A DNA stretch of 64,000 nucleotides, taken from Bacillota bacterium. Lineage in GTDB: Bacteria; Bacillota; Clostridia; Lachnospirales; Lachnospiraceae. The notes below the pieces were generated by a model, which saw nothing but the letters and a program-made list of their open reading frames with translations, ran no database searches and was not told where the DNA came from. The position numbers were made by a program, and so were the translations under genes. The stretch covers positions 1 through 64,000 of the forward strand of contig JAEYOQ010000064.1 in NCBI GenBank assembly GCA_023411555.1, in the 5' to 3' direction. This document shows, in pieces, positions 34,267 through 43,463 of the stretch; position 1 is the first letter of the stretch, and every line of letters begins with the position of its first letter.

Positions 34267-35562
34267 TCACATTTGGGGTATATCTTCAATTTCATATTGA
34301 GTATTAATTACGGTCCATACCTGAGGAGCGTATTTCATGATACTCCATATACCACATCCATTTAACCCCCTACTAGTAATAATTTTCATACTTTCATCCA
34401 TGGTTCTGGCATCTACAAACCATACAATATGTTCGATTGGTATGCCGGTTGATTGTGCATTATAAGTAAAGAAGGGTGTTTGAGAAGCCGTGTCAAATTG
34501 GATTATTGCATTGTTTTGTTTGGCAAGAGAAAGGGCAGAGTCTAGTGATAATAAAGTGGCTCTCGAGCTACCAATCCTATAAGGGAGCTCCCAGTCATAA
34601 GCTACCAAAGGTAAGCCCAGTACTAATTTTTCCGGAAGGACCATAGGTGATAAATAATCAAGGAATTCATTAATTTGCTCAATAGATGCCACCGGTGCAG
34701 GAGGTCCCAGATAGAAGCCTCCTAGATAATTCAAAATAACTAATCCATCCGTGTGGGCTGCAATCATGGAATAATCAATCCTCTCAAATGTAATTTGGGT
34801 GGTAGTAAAAATGATATTCGGTGATATAGTAACTAAATAAAATAGCCCTTCTTCTTTAAAACGATTGTATGCTTTTGTGTTAAAGGTTTCATAGGCAGGT
34901 AACGTCAGATTAGACAATAGCTCATAGGCTATGTTTACTCCATAATAACCTTTCCTTTTCAGTATAGCTACTAAGTTGTTAATCAGTCGATCCATATTAG
35001 CTTCATTGTTTAGTATGGTGAAGGTATCATTGACATTTGTCTGACCAAAGGTTGATAAGGTATTTATAATTAATAAAGGAGCTGCATTGTAAGCCCTTGA
35101 TAACTGTAGAATCTCCCAATCATCAATATCTACAACCTGCCCATCACCCGTCACCCTGTAACCGAGCACAGAGAGATAGGATAAAAAGGGTAATGTTTTT
35201 CTGAGAGTATCAATATTTATATAAGCATTTGCATAACCATTTATCGTGACCTTACGAATTTTTTCCCCGTAACTGATAATTAAAATCTCATTGGGATAAA
35301 TATATTCTCTGTCTGTAAGAAAAGGATTATTTCTCAGCAGCTCTAATACCGTGATACCGTTAGCATCGGCAATATCCTGCAAGGTATCATTGCTTTGAAC
35401 AATGTAGGTTTTCTCTGGAATTGCTATCACAATAGCCTGCCCCGGTATTAAGCTATCTGATTCGACGAAGCCATTATCCATCAATATTAAATCAATCGGA
35501 ATGCCATATAATTCAGCTATTGATTGAATAGTTTCTCCTTCTTGTACAACATGTATTTCCAT
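34267..35562 (-). CDS. LysM and GH18-domain protein, spore cortex lytic-type
   Basis: 431-aa protein with two LysM modules (about 2-46 and 51-96, each with the pattern V..gdT...IA...gi) and a GH18 TIM barrel (about 105-420). This is the layout of YaaH/SleL cortical fragment-lytic enzymes made in spores; no signal peptide is visible, which fits. The GH18 catalytic strand reads YYGVNIAYELL: the acid Glu is kept, but the preceding Asp positions of DxxDxDxE are Asn and Ala, so activity may be reduced or mechanistically altered. On the minus strand it follows oppF by 91 bp. Confidence 0.85.
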   Translation of the reverse strand: MEIHVVQEGETIQSIAELYGIPIDLILMDNGFVESDSLIPGQAIVIAIPEKTYIVQSNDTLQDIADANGITVLELLRNNPFLTDREYIYPNEILIISYGEKIRKVTINGYANAYINIDTLRKTLPFLSYLSVLGYRVTGDGQVVDIDDWEILQLSRAYNAAPLLIINTLSTFGQTNVNDTFTILNNEANMDRLINNLVAILKRKGYYGVNIAYELLSNLTLPAYETFNTKAYNRFKEEGLFYLVTISPNIIFTTTQITFERIDYSMIAAHTDGLVILNYLGGFYLGPPAPVASIEQINEFLDYLSPMVLPEKLVLGLPLVAYDWELPYRIGSSRATLLSLDSALSLAKQNNAIIQFDTASQTPFFTYNAQSTGIPIEHIVWFVDARTMDESMKIITSRGLNGCGIWSIMKYAPQVWTVINTQYEIEDIPQM

Positions 35563-35653
35563 AATAATAACCTTGTTTCTTTACTCTTCATACTATTATA
35601 TGAGGATTCATTCATAATGGAAATAGTTACACCTATAATAAGCAATTAGATCT

Positions 35654-36598
35654 CTAGTGAATATCTAATGCTACATAATGACCCTTTTCTATCTCGGTAA
35701 GCTTGGTATTAATCCTATTTTCATCCTTTTCAGTGCTTGAGCCGCCGCCTTTTACCATTGGGGTAGTCTGATTTTTGATGTCCTTTTCAAATTTGATTCT
35801 CGTCTTTGTTCTTTCGATATCAGGATCAGGAACCGGGATTGCTGAAAGGAGGGACTTGGTATAGGGATGAACAGGGTTACGATATAGGTCTGCACTTTTT
35901 GCGACCTCTACCAGATGGCCAAGATACATTACACCAACCCGGTCGGAGATATGCTTCACCATGGAGAGGTCATGGGCAATGAATAAATAGGTTAATTTTA
36001 ACTCCTTCTGTAGTTTAATCAATAGGTTTACTACCTGAGCCTGAATAGAGACGTCCAATGCGGAAATTGGTTCATCGCAGACGATAAATTCTGGTTCGAT
36101 GGCAAGGGCCCTTGCTATGCCAATTCTCTGACGCTGTCCGCCTGAGAATTCATGAGGGAATCTTGATGCATGCTCTTCATTTAATCCAACTAGTTCTAAT
36201 AGCTCCTTGATCCGATTGGTTCTTTTCTGTCCGGAGTATAAATGAAAAATATCAATCCCTTCTCCGATAATATCTCCGACTGTCATTCTGGGGTCCAGAG
36301 AAGCGTAAGGATCCTGAAAAATCATCTGTACCTTCCGTGTGAATTTCCTTCTTTCTTTTCCCTTTAATTTGTGAATGTCGACCCCATCCAATAAGACCTG
36401 TCCATCCGTAGGCTTATAAAGCCCCATAATTGTCCTGCCGACGGTCGTCTTTCCGGATCCGGATTCTCCTACTAATCCAAAGGTTTCTCCCCGGTTGATG
36501 GAGAAGGATACATCATCGACCGCTCGAAGAACAATATGTTCACCAATATCAAAATACTTCTTTAGGTTCTTCACTTCGATCAAGCTCTTGTCATTCAT
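35654..36598 (-). CDS. oppF: Oligopeptide/dipeptide ABC transporter ATP-binding protein (OppF-type)
   Basis: 314-aa ATPase. Walker A GESGSGKTT is near residues 40-48, Q-loop MIFQDPYASLDPRM near 92, signature FSGGQRQRIGIARAL near 150, Walker B FIVCDEPISALD near 172. The C-terminus is a long charged tail with a poly-Gly stretch (GGGSS) ending in GHYVALDIH rather than the Cys-containing module of OppD. GGAGG precedes the start, and it overlaps oppD by 8 bp. No permease or binding protein gene adjoins, so it must pair with components encoded elsewhere. Confidence 0.9.
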   Translation of the reverse strand: MNDKSLIEVKNLKKYFDIGEHIVLRAVDDVSFSINRGETFGLVGESGSGKTTVGRTIMGLYKPTDGQVLLDGVDIHKLKGKERRKFTRKVQMIFQDPYASLDPRMTVGDIIGEGIDIFHLYSGQKRTNRIKELLELVGLNEEHASRFPHEFSGGQRQRIGIARALAIEPEFIVCDEPISALDVSIQAQVVNLLIKLQKELKLTYLFIAHDLSMVKHISDRVGVMYLGHLVEVAKSADLYRNPVHPYTKSLLSAIPVPDPDIERTKTRIKFEKDIKNQTTPMVKGGGSSTEKDENRINTKLTEIEKGHYVALDIH

Positions 36599-37613
36599 GA
36601 TTAAAACCTCCTATAAGCGGCCGCTCCACTCTGGGTGAATCTGGATGCTGAAGCCAGCAATGTACCTCTTGGGTTGCACTGATTCTAGTGGCGTCGGGAA
36701 AGATATCCCTGCAGATTTTCATGACATAAGGACACCTTGAGGCAAAGGGGCAGCCCTCCGGGGGAGCTAATAGATCCGGAGGTGATCCCATGATGGAATA
36801 TAACTCCTCCTTGTGTTCTGTTTCCAGCCTGGGTACCGATTGCAATAAAGCCCAGGTATAAGGCTGCCAGGCATTCTTAAATATCTCATCTACAGTACCT
36901 CGTTCCAGTATCACTCCGGCATACATTACCTGAATTCGATCAGCGGAGCCTGCCACAACACCAAGATCATGGGTGATTAAGATAACCGAGGTTTCCAACT
37001 TTGACTGGAGCTCTTTAATCAGATCCATAATCTCTGCTTGTATTGTTACATCCAGGGCGGTGGTCGGTTCATCGGCAATTAAGATGGAAGGATTGCAGGA
37101 AAGCGCAATAGCAATCATAATTCTCTGGCTCATACCTCCGGAAAACTCATGAGGATATTGATGCGCTCTCTTTTCTGCATTCGGAATTTTTACAAGCTGA
37201 ATCATTCTAATTGCTTCCTGAAGGGCTTCACTATGACTTAAGCCTTTATGAAGCATCAGATTCTCCGCAATTTGATTTCCTATTTTCATCGTCGGATTTA
37301 GCGAAGTCATTGAATTTTGAAAAATTAAGCTGATATCGGAGCCACGTAGCTTTTTCAATTCTGCTTCTGACATGGTTAATACGTTCTTTCCCTTATATAA
37401 AATCTCTGAGCCCTTCTTGATTTCAGCCGGGGGAACCGGTACTAAGCGCATTAAAGACATAGCAGTGATACTTTTTCCACAGCCTGATTCTCCAACGATG
37501 GCTAACGTCTCATTCTTATCCAGGTAGAAGCTCACACCTCGTACTGCCTGAACCTCCCCGGCATAGGTATGAAAGGATACCTTCAAGTTTTTAACCTCTA
37601 GTAGTTTATCCAC
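36591..37613 (-). CDS. oppD: Oligopeptide/dipeptide ABC transporter ATP-binding protein (OppD-type)
   Basis: 340-aa ATPase. Walker A GESGCGKSI near residues 39-47, Q-loop LIFQNSMTSLNPTM near 95, signature FSGGMSQRIMIAIAL near 158, Walker B ILIADEPTTALD near 178. The C-terminal oligopeptide-transport module carries the cysteine group GCPFASRCPYVMKIC near 293-307, an iron-sulfur type site in DppD/OppD proteins. It begins with GTG; GAGGAGA lies 8 bases upstream. It and oppF form an ATPase pair, divergent from the LCP gene, with no opp permease genes next to them. Confidence 0.9.
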   Translation of the reverse strand: MDKLLEVKNLKVSFHTYAGEVQAVRGVSFYLDKNETLAIVGESGCGKSITAMSLMRLVPVPPAEIKKGSEILYKGKNVLTMSEAELKKLRGSDISLIFQNSMTSLNPTMKIGNQIAENLMLHKGLSHSEALQEAIRMIQLVKIPNAEKRAHQYPHEFSGGMSQRIMIAIALSCNPSILIADEPTTALDVTIQAEIMDLIKELQSKLETSVILITHDLGVVAGSADRIQVMYAGVILERGTVDEIFKNAWQPYTWALLQSVPRLETEHKEELYSIMGSPPDLLAPPEGCPFASRCPYVMKICRDIFPDATRISATQEVHCWLQHPDSPRVERPLIGGFNHE

Positions 37614-37814
37614 AGTCCATTCTCCTCGTTTTATTATTTAAGCAGCGTCATCAACATTGCCAGGTACTGGCAAATGTAAAATTCGCAGGTGTTTCATTCA
37701 TATTGATGAATACTATAGTCTAGTTTCCGTTAACCTATGAAGAAATATGCAGTAGTCAAAAATTATGGTTATATTTCAAAGGGCTTCATATTCTTAGACT
37801 TAGGAAGGTGAATC

Positions 37815-38777
37815 ATGAATGCAAAACCAACCAAAAGAGGTACATGTATTATTCTGGGTTTGATTTGCCTTATTGTTGTAATGGGCAATCTGACAGCATG
37901 GCTTATTCCGGCAAAAGCAAGTAATGCAGATATGGTGGATTTACAGGTTGGCTCACCGGTTACTTTGGTAGAAAAGCAAGAGAATAGTATCATGGAACAG
38001 CTGGAAAAGGTAAGCAGTATCCTGGTGCTTGGGATTGATGGAGTGAAGGATAATGATACTTCTCGTGCGGACAGTATCTTAGTCGTCACAGTGAATCCGG
38101 ATACGAGGGGAATCTATTTAACTTCATTTTTACGCGATATGTATTTGCAGATTCCTGAGCATGGAAAGAACAAATTAGGTACAGCATTTAATCTTGGAGG
38201 TACAGATCTTGTTAAGAAAACCCTTGAGACGAATTTTGATATCAGTATAGATTACACAGCTACGGTCAATATGAAAGCTTTTGAGAATCTCATCAACTCA
38301 ATCGGAGGCATTGAAATAGAGCTCTCGGAAAATGAAGCCGATTATCTGAATAGTACGAATTATATTAGCCATAAGCAATATCGCAATGTAATAGCTGGAA
38401 AGCAAAGGTTAAACGGAAATCAGGCACTTGGTTATCTTAGGGTACGTAAGATCCCAACATTGCAGGGTGAGAATGGTGATCTGGGCAGAACAGATCGCTT
38501 AAGAGGTCTACTTTCCACTGCTATCGCGGAATGCAGCACAAAAGACATTGTTGACTTAACAAAATTAATCATCAATACCCTTCCAAGTATATCCACTGAT
38601 TTAGGCCTTAACCAAGTACTCATATATCTCAATACAGCTTTACAGGGTGATTTAAAAACCGATACCTTACGGGTTCCGACCGATGGTTCCTATCTCGAAA
38701 AGGTAGAGGGGGGTATGAGCATTATTGATGTAAATCTAGATGATAACATAAGGGCTTTAAAGAAGTTCTATGATTAA
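37815..38777 (+). CDS. LytR-CpsA-Psr (LCP) family cell-wall ligase
   Basis: 320-aa membrane-anchored protein. A single N-terminal helix (about 12-33) anchors it with the LCP domain outside (about 68-245). Landmarks are LVLGIDG, the DTSRADSILVV strand with substrate-contacting Arg and Asp, TSFLRDMY, GGIEIELSENEADYLN and LGYLRVRKIPTLQGENGDLGRTDR. LCP enzymes transfer undecaprenyl-linked polymers such as teichoic acids or capsule to peptidoglycan. AGGAAGGTG precedes the ATG. Single gene. The exact polymer is unknown. Confidence 0.92.
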   Translation: MNAKPTKRGTCIILGLICLIVVMGNLTAWLIPAKASNADMVDLQVGSPVTLVEKQENSIMEQLEKVSSILVLGIDGVKDNDTSRADSILVVTVNPDTRGIYLTSFLRDMYLQIPEHGKNKLGTAFNLGGTDLVKKTLETNFDISIDYTATVNMKAFENLINSIGGIEIELSENEADYLNSTNYISHKQYRNVIAGKQRLNGNQALGYLRVRKIPTLQGENGDLGRTDRLRGLLSTAIAECSTKDIVDLTKLIINTLPSISTDLGLNQVLIYLNTALQGDLKTDTLRVPTDGSYLEKVEGGMSIIDVNLDDNIRALKKFYD

Positions 38778-38892
38778 TCCATTGCTGCTTTTAGCGGTTT
38801 ATGATAACGAGATAAGCTTCAGTCTTATTATGGAAATTGTTTCAGATAATGGTTGAGAGTGACTGAATAATATAATACAATATAATTTTATA

Positions 38893-38931
38893 AGGTAAAT
38901 TTGATTTGTACCAAGAATATGTAATTTACCT
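38893..38931 (+). terminator. Possible terminator after the LCP gene
   Basis: Perfect 9-bp inverted repeat AGGTAAATT (38893-38901) / AATTTACCT (38923-38931) with a 21-nt loop and CTCTATTT after it. The T-run is weak, so it could instead be an operator for the AraC-type gene at 39003. Confidence 0.4.
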
Positions 38932-39002
38932 CTCTATTTGGGGCAGAAGAAGAGAGGCAGTATTTCTGATCATAGTGTATTTTATTGTGAGGAGCTTAAG
39001 AT

Positions 39003-39857
39003 ATGGAATGGATAGAACGATTAAATGGTGCGATTAATTATATTGAGGAGAATATTTACGAGTCTATTAATTTAGAAAAAGTAGCAAGGATTGCTTGTTG
39101 CTCTACCTATCATTTTCAGAGGATGTTTGCCTATATGGCGGAAATACCCTTATCCGAGTATATACGACGCAGGAGAATGTCCTTAGCGGCTGTAGATTTA
39201 CAGAGTGGCTGCGAGAAAGTGATAGATATTTCTTTAAAATATGGTTATGATTCGCCGACGGCATTTAATAGAGCTTTTAAAAGTGTACATGGGATTTCAC
39301 CATCTAGGGCCAGAGAAGAAGGTACAATTTTAAAAGCATTTCCTCCCATCAGCTTCAAATTAACAATAAAGGGAGATAGTGAGATGAATTACAGAGTCGA
39401 GAAGAAGGATGCATTTAGAATTGTAGGTATTTCAAAACCCTTAGACAATGAGATGGAGAACAACTTTAAGCTGGTGCCCCAGATGTGGGGGGAAGCCGCA
39501 ATGAACGGAACAATCGGAAGGCTTGCTTCTATGATGGAGGGAATGCCGCTAGGTCTCCTTGGGGTAAGCTCCTGCCATGAAATAAACAATTGGAGATACT
39601 ATGTCGCTGTTGCAAGCAGCCGACCGACGGATCCTGACTTAGAAGAATTCATTATCCCTGCCTCCACCTGGGCAATCTTCTCAGGGGAAGGAAGTAATCA
39701 ATCGATACAGGAGCTGGAGAAGAGGATTGTAACAGAATGGCTTCCTACTTCGGGCTATGAATATTCCAATGCACCTGATATAGAAGTGTATTTGAACGCA
39801 GACCCCGAGAATACAAAGTATGAGGTATGGATTCCGGTTACAAAGAAGGAGAATTAG
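39003..39857 (+). CDS. AraC regulator with GyrI-like ligand domain
   Basis: 284-aa regulator with the DNA-binding domain first (about 8-105; INLEKVARIACCSTYHFQRMF, and ISPSRAREEG as the end signature) and a GyrI/BmrR-like effector domain after it (about 125-284; YRVEKKDAFRIVGISKP, WYYVAVASSRP-type strands, ending YEVWIPVTKKEN). This Rob/SoxS-like arrangement binds drugs or other amphipathic ligands. GAGGAG precedes the ATG. The gene ends 18 bp before a DUF5131 gene, which may be in the same operon. Confidence 0.9.
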   Translation: MEWIERLNGAINYIEENIYESINLEKVARIACCSTYHFQRMFAYMAEIPLSEYIRRRRMSLAAVDLQSGCEKVIDISLKYGYDSPTAFNRAFKSVHGISPSRAREEGTILKAFPPISFKLTIKGDSEMNYRVEKKDAFRIVGISKPLDNEMENNFKLVPQMWGEAAMNGTIGRLASMMEGMPLGLLGVSSCHEINNWRYYVAVASSRPTDPDLEEFIIPASTWAIFSGEGSNQSIQELEKRIVTEWLPTSGYEYSNAPDIEVYLNADPENTKYEVWIPVTKKEN

Positions 39858-39875
39858 TCGTGAGGTGGGGATACT

Positions 39876-40583
39876 ATGGCAATGTGGAGTCCATGGCGTG
39901 GTTGCCATAAATATAGTGAAGGCTGTAAATTTTGTTACATCCATAAGGGTGATGCTAAAAGAGATGTAGACACAGGGGCTATTATAAAGACCGATCATTT
40001 TTATGCACCGATTGTAAAGAATAATAAAGGTGAATATAAGATGAAATCCGGTCAAATCGTATATCTATGCTTTTCTACCGACTTTCTTATTGAAGAAGGG
40101 GATGAATGGAGAGAAGAATGCTGGAAAATGATAAAAGAGCGTTCAGATCTGCATTTTATATTTCTTACCAAGAGAATCGAACGATTTGCCCAGTGTATTC
40201 CGAACGACTGGAATGATGGCTATGAGAATGTTACGGTAGGCTGCACGGTAGAAAATCAGAGAAGAGCAGATGTTAGACTTTCTCTGTTTGCCAACTTACC
40301 GATAAAGCATAAGAATATCATTTGTCAACCACTAATTGAAGAGATTAATATTGAAAAATACTTGAGTAATATTGAATTAGTTGTAGTCGGAGGGGAATCG
40401 GACAGATATGCAAGGCCACTCAATTACAGCTGGGTTTTATCGATTCGAGAGCAATGCATAAGCAAGGGAGTCCATTTTGAATTTAGGCAATGTGGAACTC
40501 ACTTTATAAAAGAAGATAAGGAATATACACTTAAGGTTAGTGACCTATGCAGTCAAGCGCGAAAAGCAAATATTAACTATTAA
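39876..40583 (+). CDS. DUF5131 / phage Gp37-Gp68 family protein
   Basis: 235-aa protein starting MAMWSPWRGCHKYSEGCKFCY. The three cysteines (C-x7-C-x2-C, residues 10, 18, 21) resemble a radical-SAM-like iron-sulfur site. Later family blocks are FSTDFLIEEGDEW, FIFLTKRIERF, VTVGCTVENQRRADVR and VVGGESDRYARPL. The family was named from phage proteins but is common on chromosomes and has no established reaction. GGTGGGG precedes the ATG. Likely co-transcribed with the AraC-GyrI gene. Confidence 0.88.
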   Translation: MAMWSPWRGCHKYSEGCKFCYIHKGDAKRDVDTGAIIKTDHFYAPIVKNNKGEYKMKSGQIVYLCFSTDFLIEEGDEWREECWKMIKERSDLHFIFLTKRIERFAQCIPNDWNDGYENVTVGCTVENQRRADVRLSLFANLPIKHKNIICQPLIEEINIEKYLSNIELVVVGGESDRYARPLNYSWVLSIREQCISKGVHFEFRQCGTHFIKEDKEYTLKVSDLCSQARKANINY

Positions 40584-40587
40584 GTAT

Positions 40588-40619
40588 CACCCTACCATTG
40601 AAAAGTGGCAGGGTGTTTT
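40588..40619 (+). terminator. Intrinsic terminator
   Basis: Stem CACCCTACCA (40588-40597) / TGGCAGGGTG (40606-40615) with one A-C mismatch, 8-nt loop, followed by TTTTC. Confidence 0.75.
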
Positions 40620-40679
40620 CATTGGAGAATGGTGGACACAGAGCATAGGTGGAAGCTAGTATAGTATTAAGGAATGTGA

Positions 40680-40685
40680 TATAAT
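40680..40685 (+). promoter_or_regulatory. Extended -10 promoter for the deacetylase
   Basis: TATAAT (40680-40685) directly preceded by TGA, giving an extended -10. The -35 region (TAGTAT at 17 bp) is poor. The gene starts at 40740 after GGAAGGAG. Confidence 0.45.
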
Positions 40686-40739
40686 GAGTATATAAAAGTA
40701 AATGTCACAAAAGAAAAATATTAACGGAAGGAGCTGCTG

Positions 40740-41558
40740 ATGTACATATTAATTAAGACGATTAAGCAAAAATGTATTCGATTATTACCGGCGATACTGC
40801 TGATTTTTAGCATCCTTATTACTAACAAGCCTTTAATGGCCTATGCCACTTCTTTAAGTGAAAAGGCATATGGTTGGGGTTATACAAAGAGTGTTAATCA
40901 TAAAACCCCTGGTGTTTCTAAAGCGACGAAGGAGCTGCTGAATAAGTATGACGCCTACTATGTTTATAATACCAAGGAGAAATATATCTATCTCACCTTT
41001 GATCTTGGTTATGATAATGGTTATACGGAGCAAATTCTGGATGTGTTAAAAGAACATGAGGTAAAAGCCACCTTTTTCGTATGTAAAGGAGCGATTACTG
41101 CTAATCCAAAAGCAATCAAGAGAATGGTAGAGGAAGGTCATATCGTAGCCAATCATACAGTAAATCATATTCCCTTTTATAAGCTTTCCAAGAAATCCTT
41201 GAAGAAAGAGCTTAAGGGCGTGGAGGAAGCCTATGAAAAGGTGACAGGGGAGAAGATGGCTAAGTTTGTCAGACCTCCGGAGGGTGGATATAGTGAGAAA
41301 TCCCTGGCGATTACCAAGGAGCTCGGCTATACTTCGGTTTTATGGAGCATAGCGCTACCAAACGATTGGAATCTAAAAAAACAACCTTCTCAAAAGACAA
41401 CATTGGCATTATTTAAGAATCAACACCATAAGGGTGCCATTGTCTTACTACATGCAGTTTCTCCTGCCGTAGCTGATAATTTAGATGCAATGCTGACTCA
41501 GCTTGAGAAGGAAGATTACGAATTCAGACTGGTGAGTGATATGACGGATGAGGAATAG
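40740..41558 (+). CDS. Polysaccharide deacetylase, PdaA-like
   Basis: 272-aa NodB-domain deacetylase with an N-terminal signal/anchor helix (about 12-36). The metal site is recognisable: D88 in FDLGYDNG and H139 and H143 in HTVNH; RPPEGGYSE near 180 and LLHAVSP near 238 complete the active site. The layout (SEKAYGWGYTKSVNHKTPGVS before the domain) matches PdaA, which makes the muramic delta-lactam of spore cortex. Expressed by the mother cell in spore-formers. GGAAGGAG precedes the ATG. A convergent radical SAM gene ends 18 bp away. Confidence 0.88.
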   Translation: MYILIKTIKQKCIRLLPAILLIFSILITNKPLMAYATSLSEKAYGWGYTKSVNHKTPGVSKATKELLNKYDAYYVYNTKEKYIYLTFDLGYDNGYTEQILDVLKEHEVKATFFVCKGAITANPKAIKRMVEEGHIVANHTVNHIPFYKLSKKSLKKELKGVEEAYEKVTGEKMAKFVRPPEGGYSEKSLAITKELGYTSVLWSIALPNDWNLKKQPSQKTTLALFKNQHHKGAIVLLHAVSPAVADNLDAMLTQLEKEDYEFRLVSDMTDEE

Positions 41559-41575
41559 AGTAAACCAACCGTCAA

Positions 41576-43318
41576 TTATACTATTAACTCTATCTCCATG
41601 GAACGGATCCGTTCATCAGGTCCAATATGAAGATTTCTAAACTCTTTGTTAAGCGCAAGGATATTCCTACGCTTATGACCAATTACCTGTGATAAATCCT
41701 TCGGATTACAGAGTATTGTAAGGTTTGCATCTTTATCCAGGGAAGAAGCTGGTGCGTACAGCCTACTTTTGATAAGATCGAAGAAATAGGCGCTTTCTAC
41801 AAGCTGTCGAAAAGCCGGATGAAAGGGGCCGTAGAGGACCTCTTTTCCTTCTGCGATGAGATCGGTCGGTTGCAGACCCATCCGAATGACGGGTATGTGA
41901 CTTTTCATAAATACCTGGTACATATCCTTGGTCCAATCGACTGCTTCCTCTATGGATAAAGGATGATATTTTCCCTGTTCACATAATACGGATAACTCGG
42001 TCTCTTTAATTACGAGAGTGGGATAGATACGAACAAATTCCGGCTTTAACAATGCTGTAAGCTTAGCGGAAAGAACGGCTCGTTCCTTTGTATCCTCCGG
42101 TAAACCTACCATTAATTGTATCCCAAGCTGAAATCCATAAGCTTTAATGAGTCCAACTGCTTTATAGACGTCGGAGACCAGATGCCCTCGATTAGAGGCG
42201 TTGAGAACATCCTCATCTAAGGACTGAACTCCAAGCTCAATGGTATCAACCTCATAGTGCCTTAATCTATCTAGAATATCTTTGGATATATAATCTGGCC
42301 TGGTCGACAGACGAATGGCATGTATTTTCCCTGCCTTCTTGTATTCATAAGCTAACCTAAGATAATTCTCCTGAAGGCAGGCATCTATACCGGTAAAGCT
42401 TCCTCCAAAGAAAGCAAGCTCAATATACGTGGTGTCATCCAGAGTAGAGTAGTAGGTATTAATCTGGTCCGCAACCTCAGGGATAGTCATTGCCTGAGCC
42501 TTTGCAGTAATCTTTCTTTGATTACAGAAGACACAATCGTTTGGACAGCCTTCATGCGATATAAAGATTGGAATATTGACATGCTTTCGGTAGCCTGAGA
42601 CCTCCTTCCGGTTATGGTCCTTAACATTAAGAATAAGGATAGATCCAATATCGGTTAGGGGGATTTCTTCAAAATAGCGAAGGGTTTTATGGGAAGCTTC
42701 AATAAAGGCTTTAATCTTTCGAAAGTCGGGATGCTTACTTAAATCTCCGTGAATTACAACCTCGTCTTCAAAGACTCCACTGGTACCTCCTAAGAAGCCA
42801 AAGTCGTAGCCTTCCAGAAGTACATGTCCTGGTTGAATGAGCAGGATATTCATAAAATCTTTCGCTGCTTTATAAATACCCTGATCGCTGGTAATAATAG
42901 TATCATCATTAACCACAACGGTTGAGCATTTGGTATAGCCTTGTTTCACGGAAAGCAGCTTCTTATTTGAATAAATGCTATGCTTCATAAGAAGAGAGTT
43001 CGTATAGTCAAGCTTATGAAGTAAGAAATCCTTCGTGATCACTGTATTATAAGCGATATCCTCCGGATAAGTCGCAGAAAGTCGTGAGCTACCTATGACG
43101 TAAGGTATACCCAGAGAATCTAATTGCTCAAAAATAGTAATATGGGCATGCTCGTCAATCACTAATGTATGATCAATAATTGATATAATAAGATCCGGAT
43201 GACTACTTATTCTAGTATCAAATCGATCATCCTTAGGTACTAGTATGACGGTTCCCTTAGTGTTCATATAATCGATGAATGTTTTGTCAGCCATTTCAGA
43301 TAAGAAAATAATATTCAT
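41576..43318 (-). CDS. Fusion of DUF6873 GME-fold domain with an Elp3-like radical SAM domain
   Basis: 580-aa two-part protein. Residues about 1-225 resemble DUF6873 (guanidino-modifying-enzyme fold): DDRFDTRISSHPDLI, KQGYTKCSTVVV, TIITSDQGIYKAA and GYDFGFLGGTSGVF. Residues about 245-560 form a radical SAM domain with CPNDCVFCNQRK (C-x3-C-x2-C), FFGGSFTG, LSTRPDYIS and IELGVQSLDEDVL, as in Elp3/YhcC-like proteins. The frame extends to 43444, but the ATG at 43318 has AAAGGAA and begins MNIIFLSEM. In related bacteria I would expect two separate proteins. Possible role in tRNA or small-molecule modification; unproven. Divergent from the Y-family polymerase gene. Confidence 0.8.
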   Translation of the reverse strand: MNIIFLSEMADKTFIDYMNTKGTVILVPKDDRFDTRISSHPDLIISIIDHTLVIDEHAHITIFEQLDSLGIPYVIGSSRLSATYPEDIAYNTVITKDFLLHKLDYTNSLLMKHSIYSNKKLLSVKQGYTKCSTVVVNDDTIITSDQGIYKAAKDFMNILLIQPGHVLLEGYDFGFLGGTSGVFEDEVVIHGDLSKHPDFRKIKAFIEASHKTLRYFEEIPLTDIGSILILNVKDHNRKEVSGYRKHVNIPIFISHEGCPNDCVFCNQRKITAKAQAMTIPEVADQINTYYSTLDDTTYIELAFFGGSFTGIDACLQENYLRLAYEYKKAGKIHAIRLSTRPDYISKDILDRLRHYEVDTIELGVQSLDEDVLNASNRGHLVSDVYKAVGLIKAYGFQLGIQLMVGLPEDTKERAVLSAKLTALLKPEFVRIYPTLVIKETELSVLCEQGKYHPLSIEEAVDWTKDMYQVFMKSHIPVIRMGLQPTDLIAEGKEVLYGPFHPAFRQLVESAYFFDLIKSRLYAPASSLDKDANLTILCNPKDLSQVIGHKRRNILALNKEFRNLHIGPDERIRSMEIELIV

Positions 43319-43463
43319 TGGTCTAATTCCTTTCTGATATATTCTAACACTAACCCAATTTAAGAACAACTTTTTTGAGCAAACATCTTCAAAATATAGG
43401 GGATTATTGATACAATGAGTGAGATGAATAGTCTTAAGAAGCATAGAAAAGGAGGTAGGGAAG

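Noticed and set aside
39876..40583. Prophage fragment, from the Gp37/Gp68 family name
   Set aside because: No phage structural, integrase or lysis genes are nearby; this family is common on chromosomes.
43319..43463. SOS/LexA box before the Y-family polymerase gene
   Set aside because: I looked for GAAC-N4-GTTC-like dyads and saw only a single GAAC half-site.
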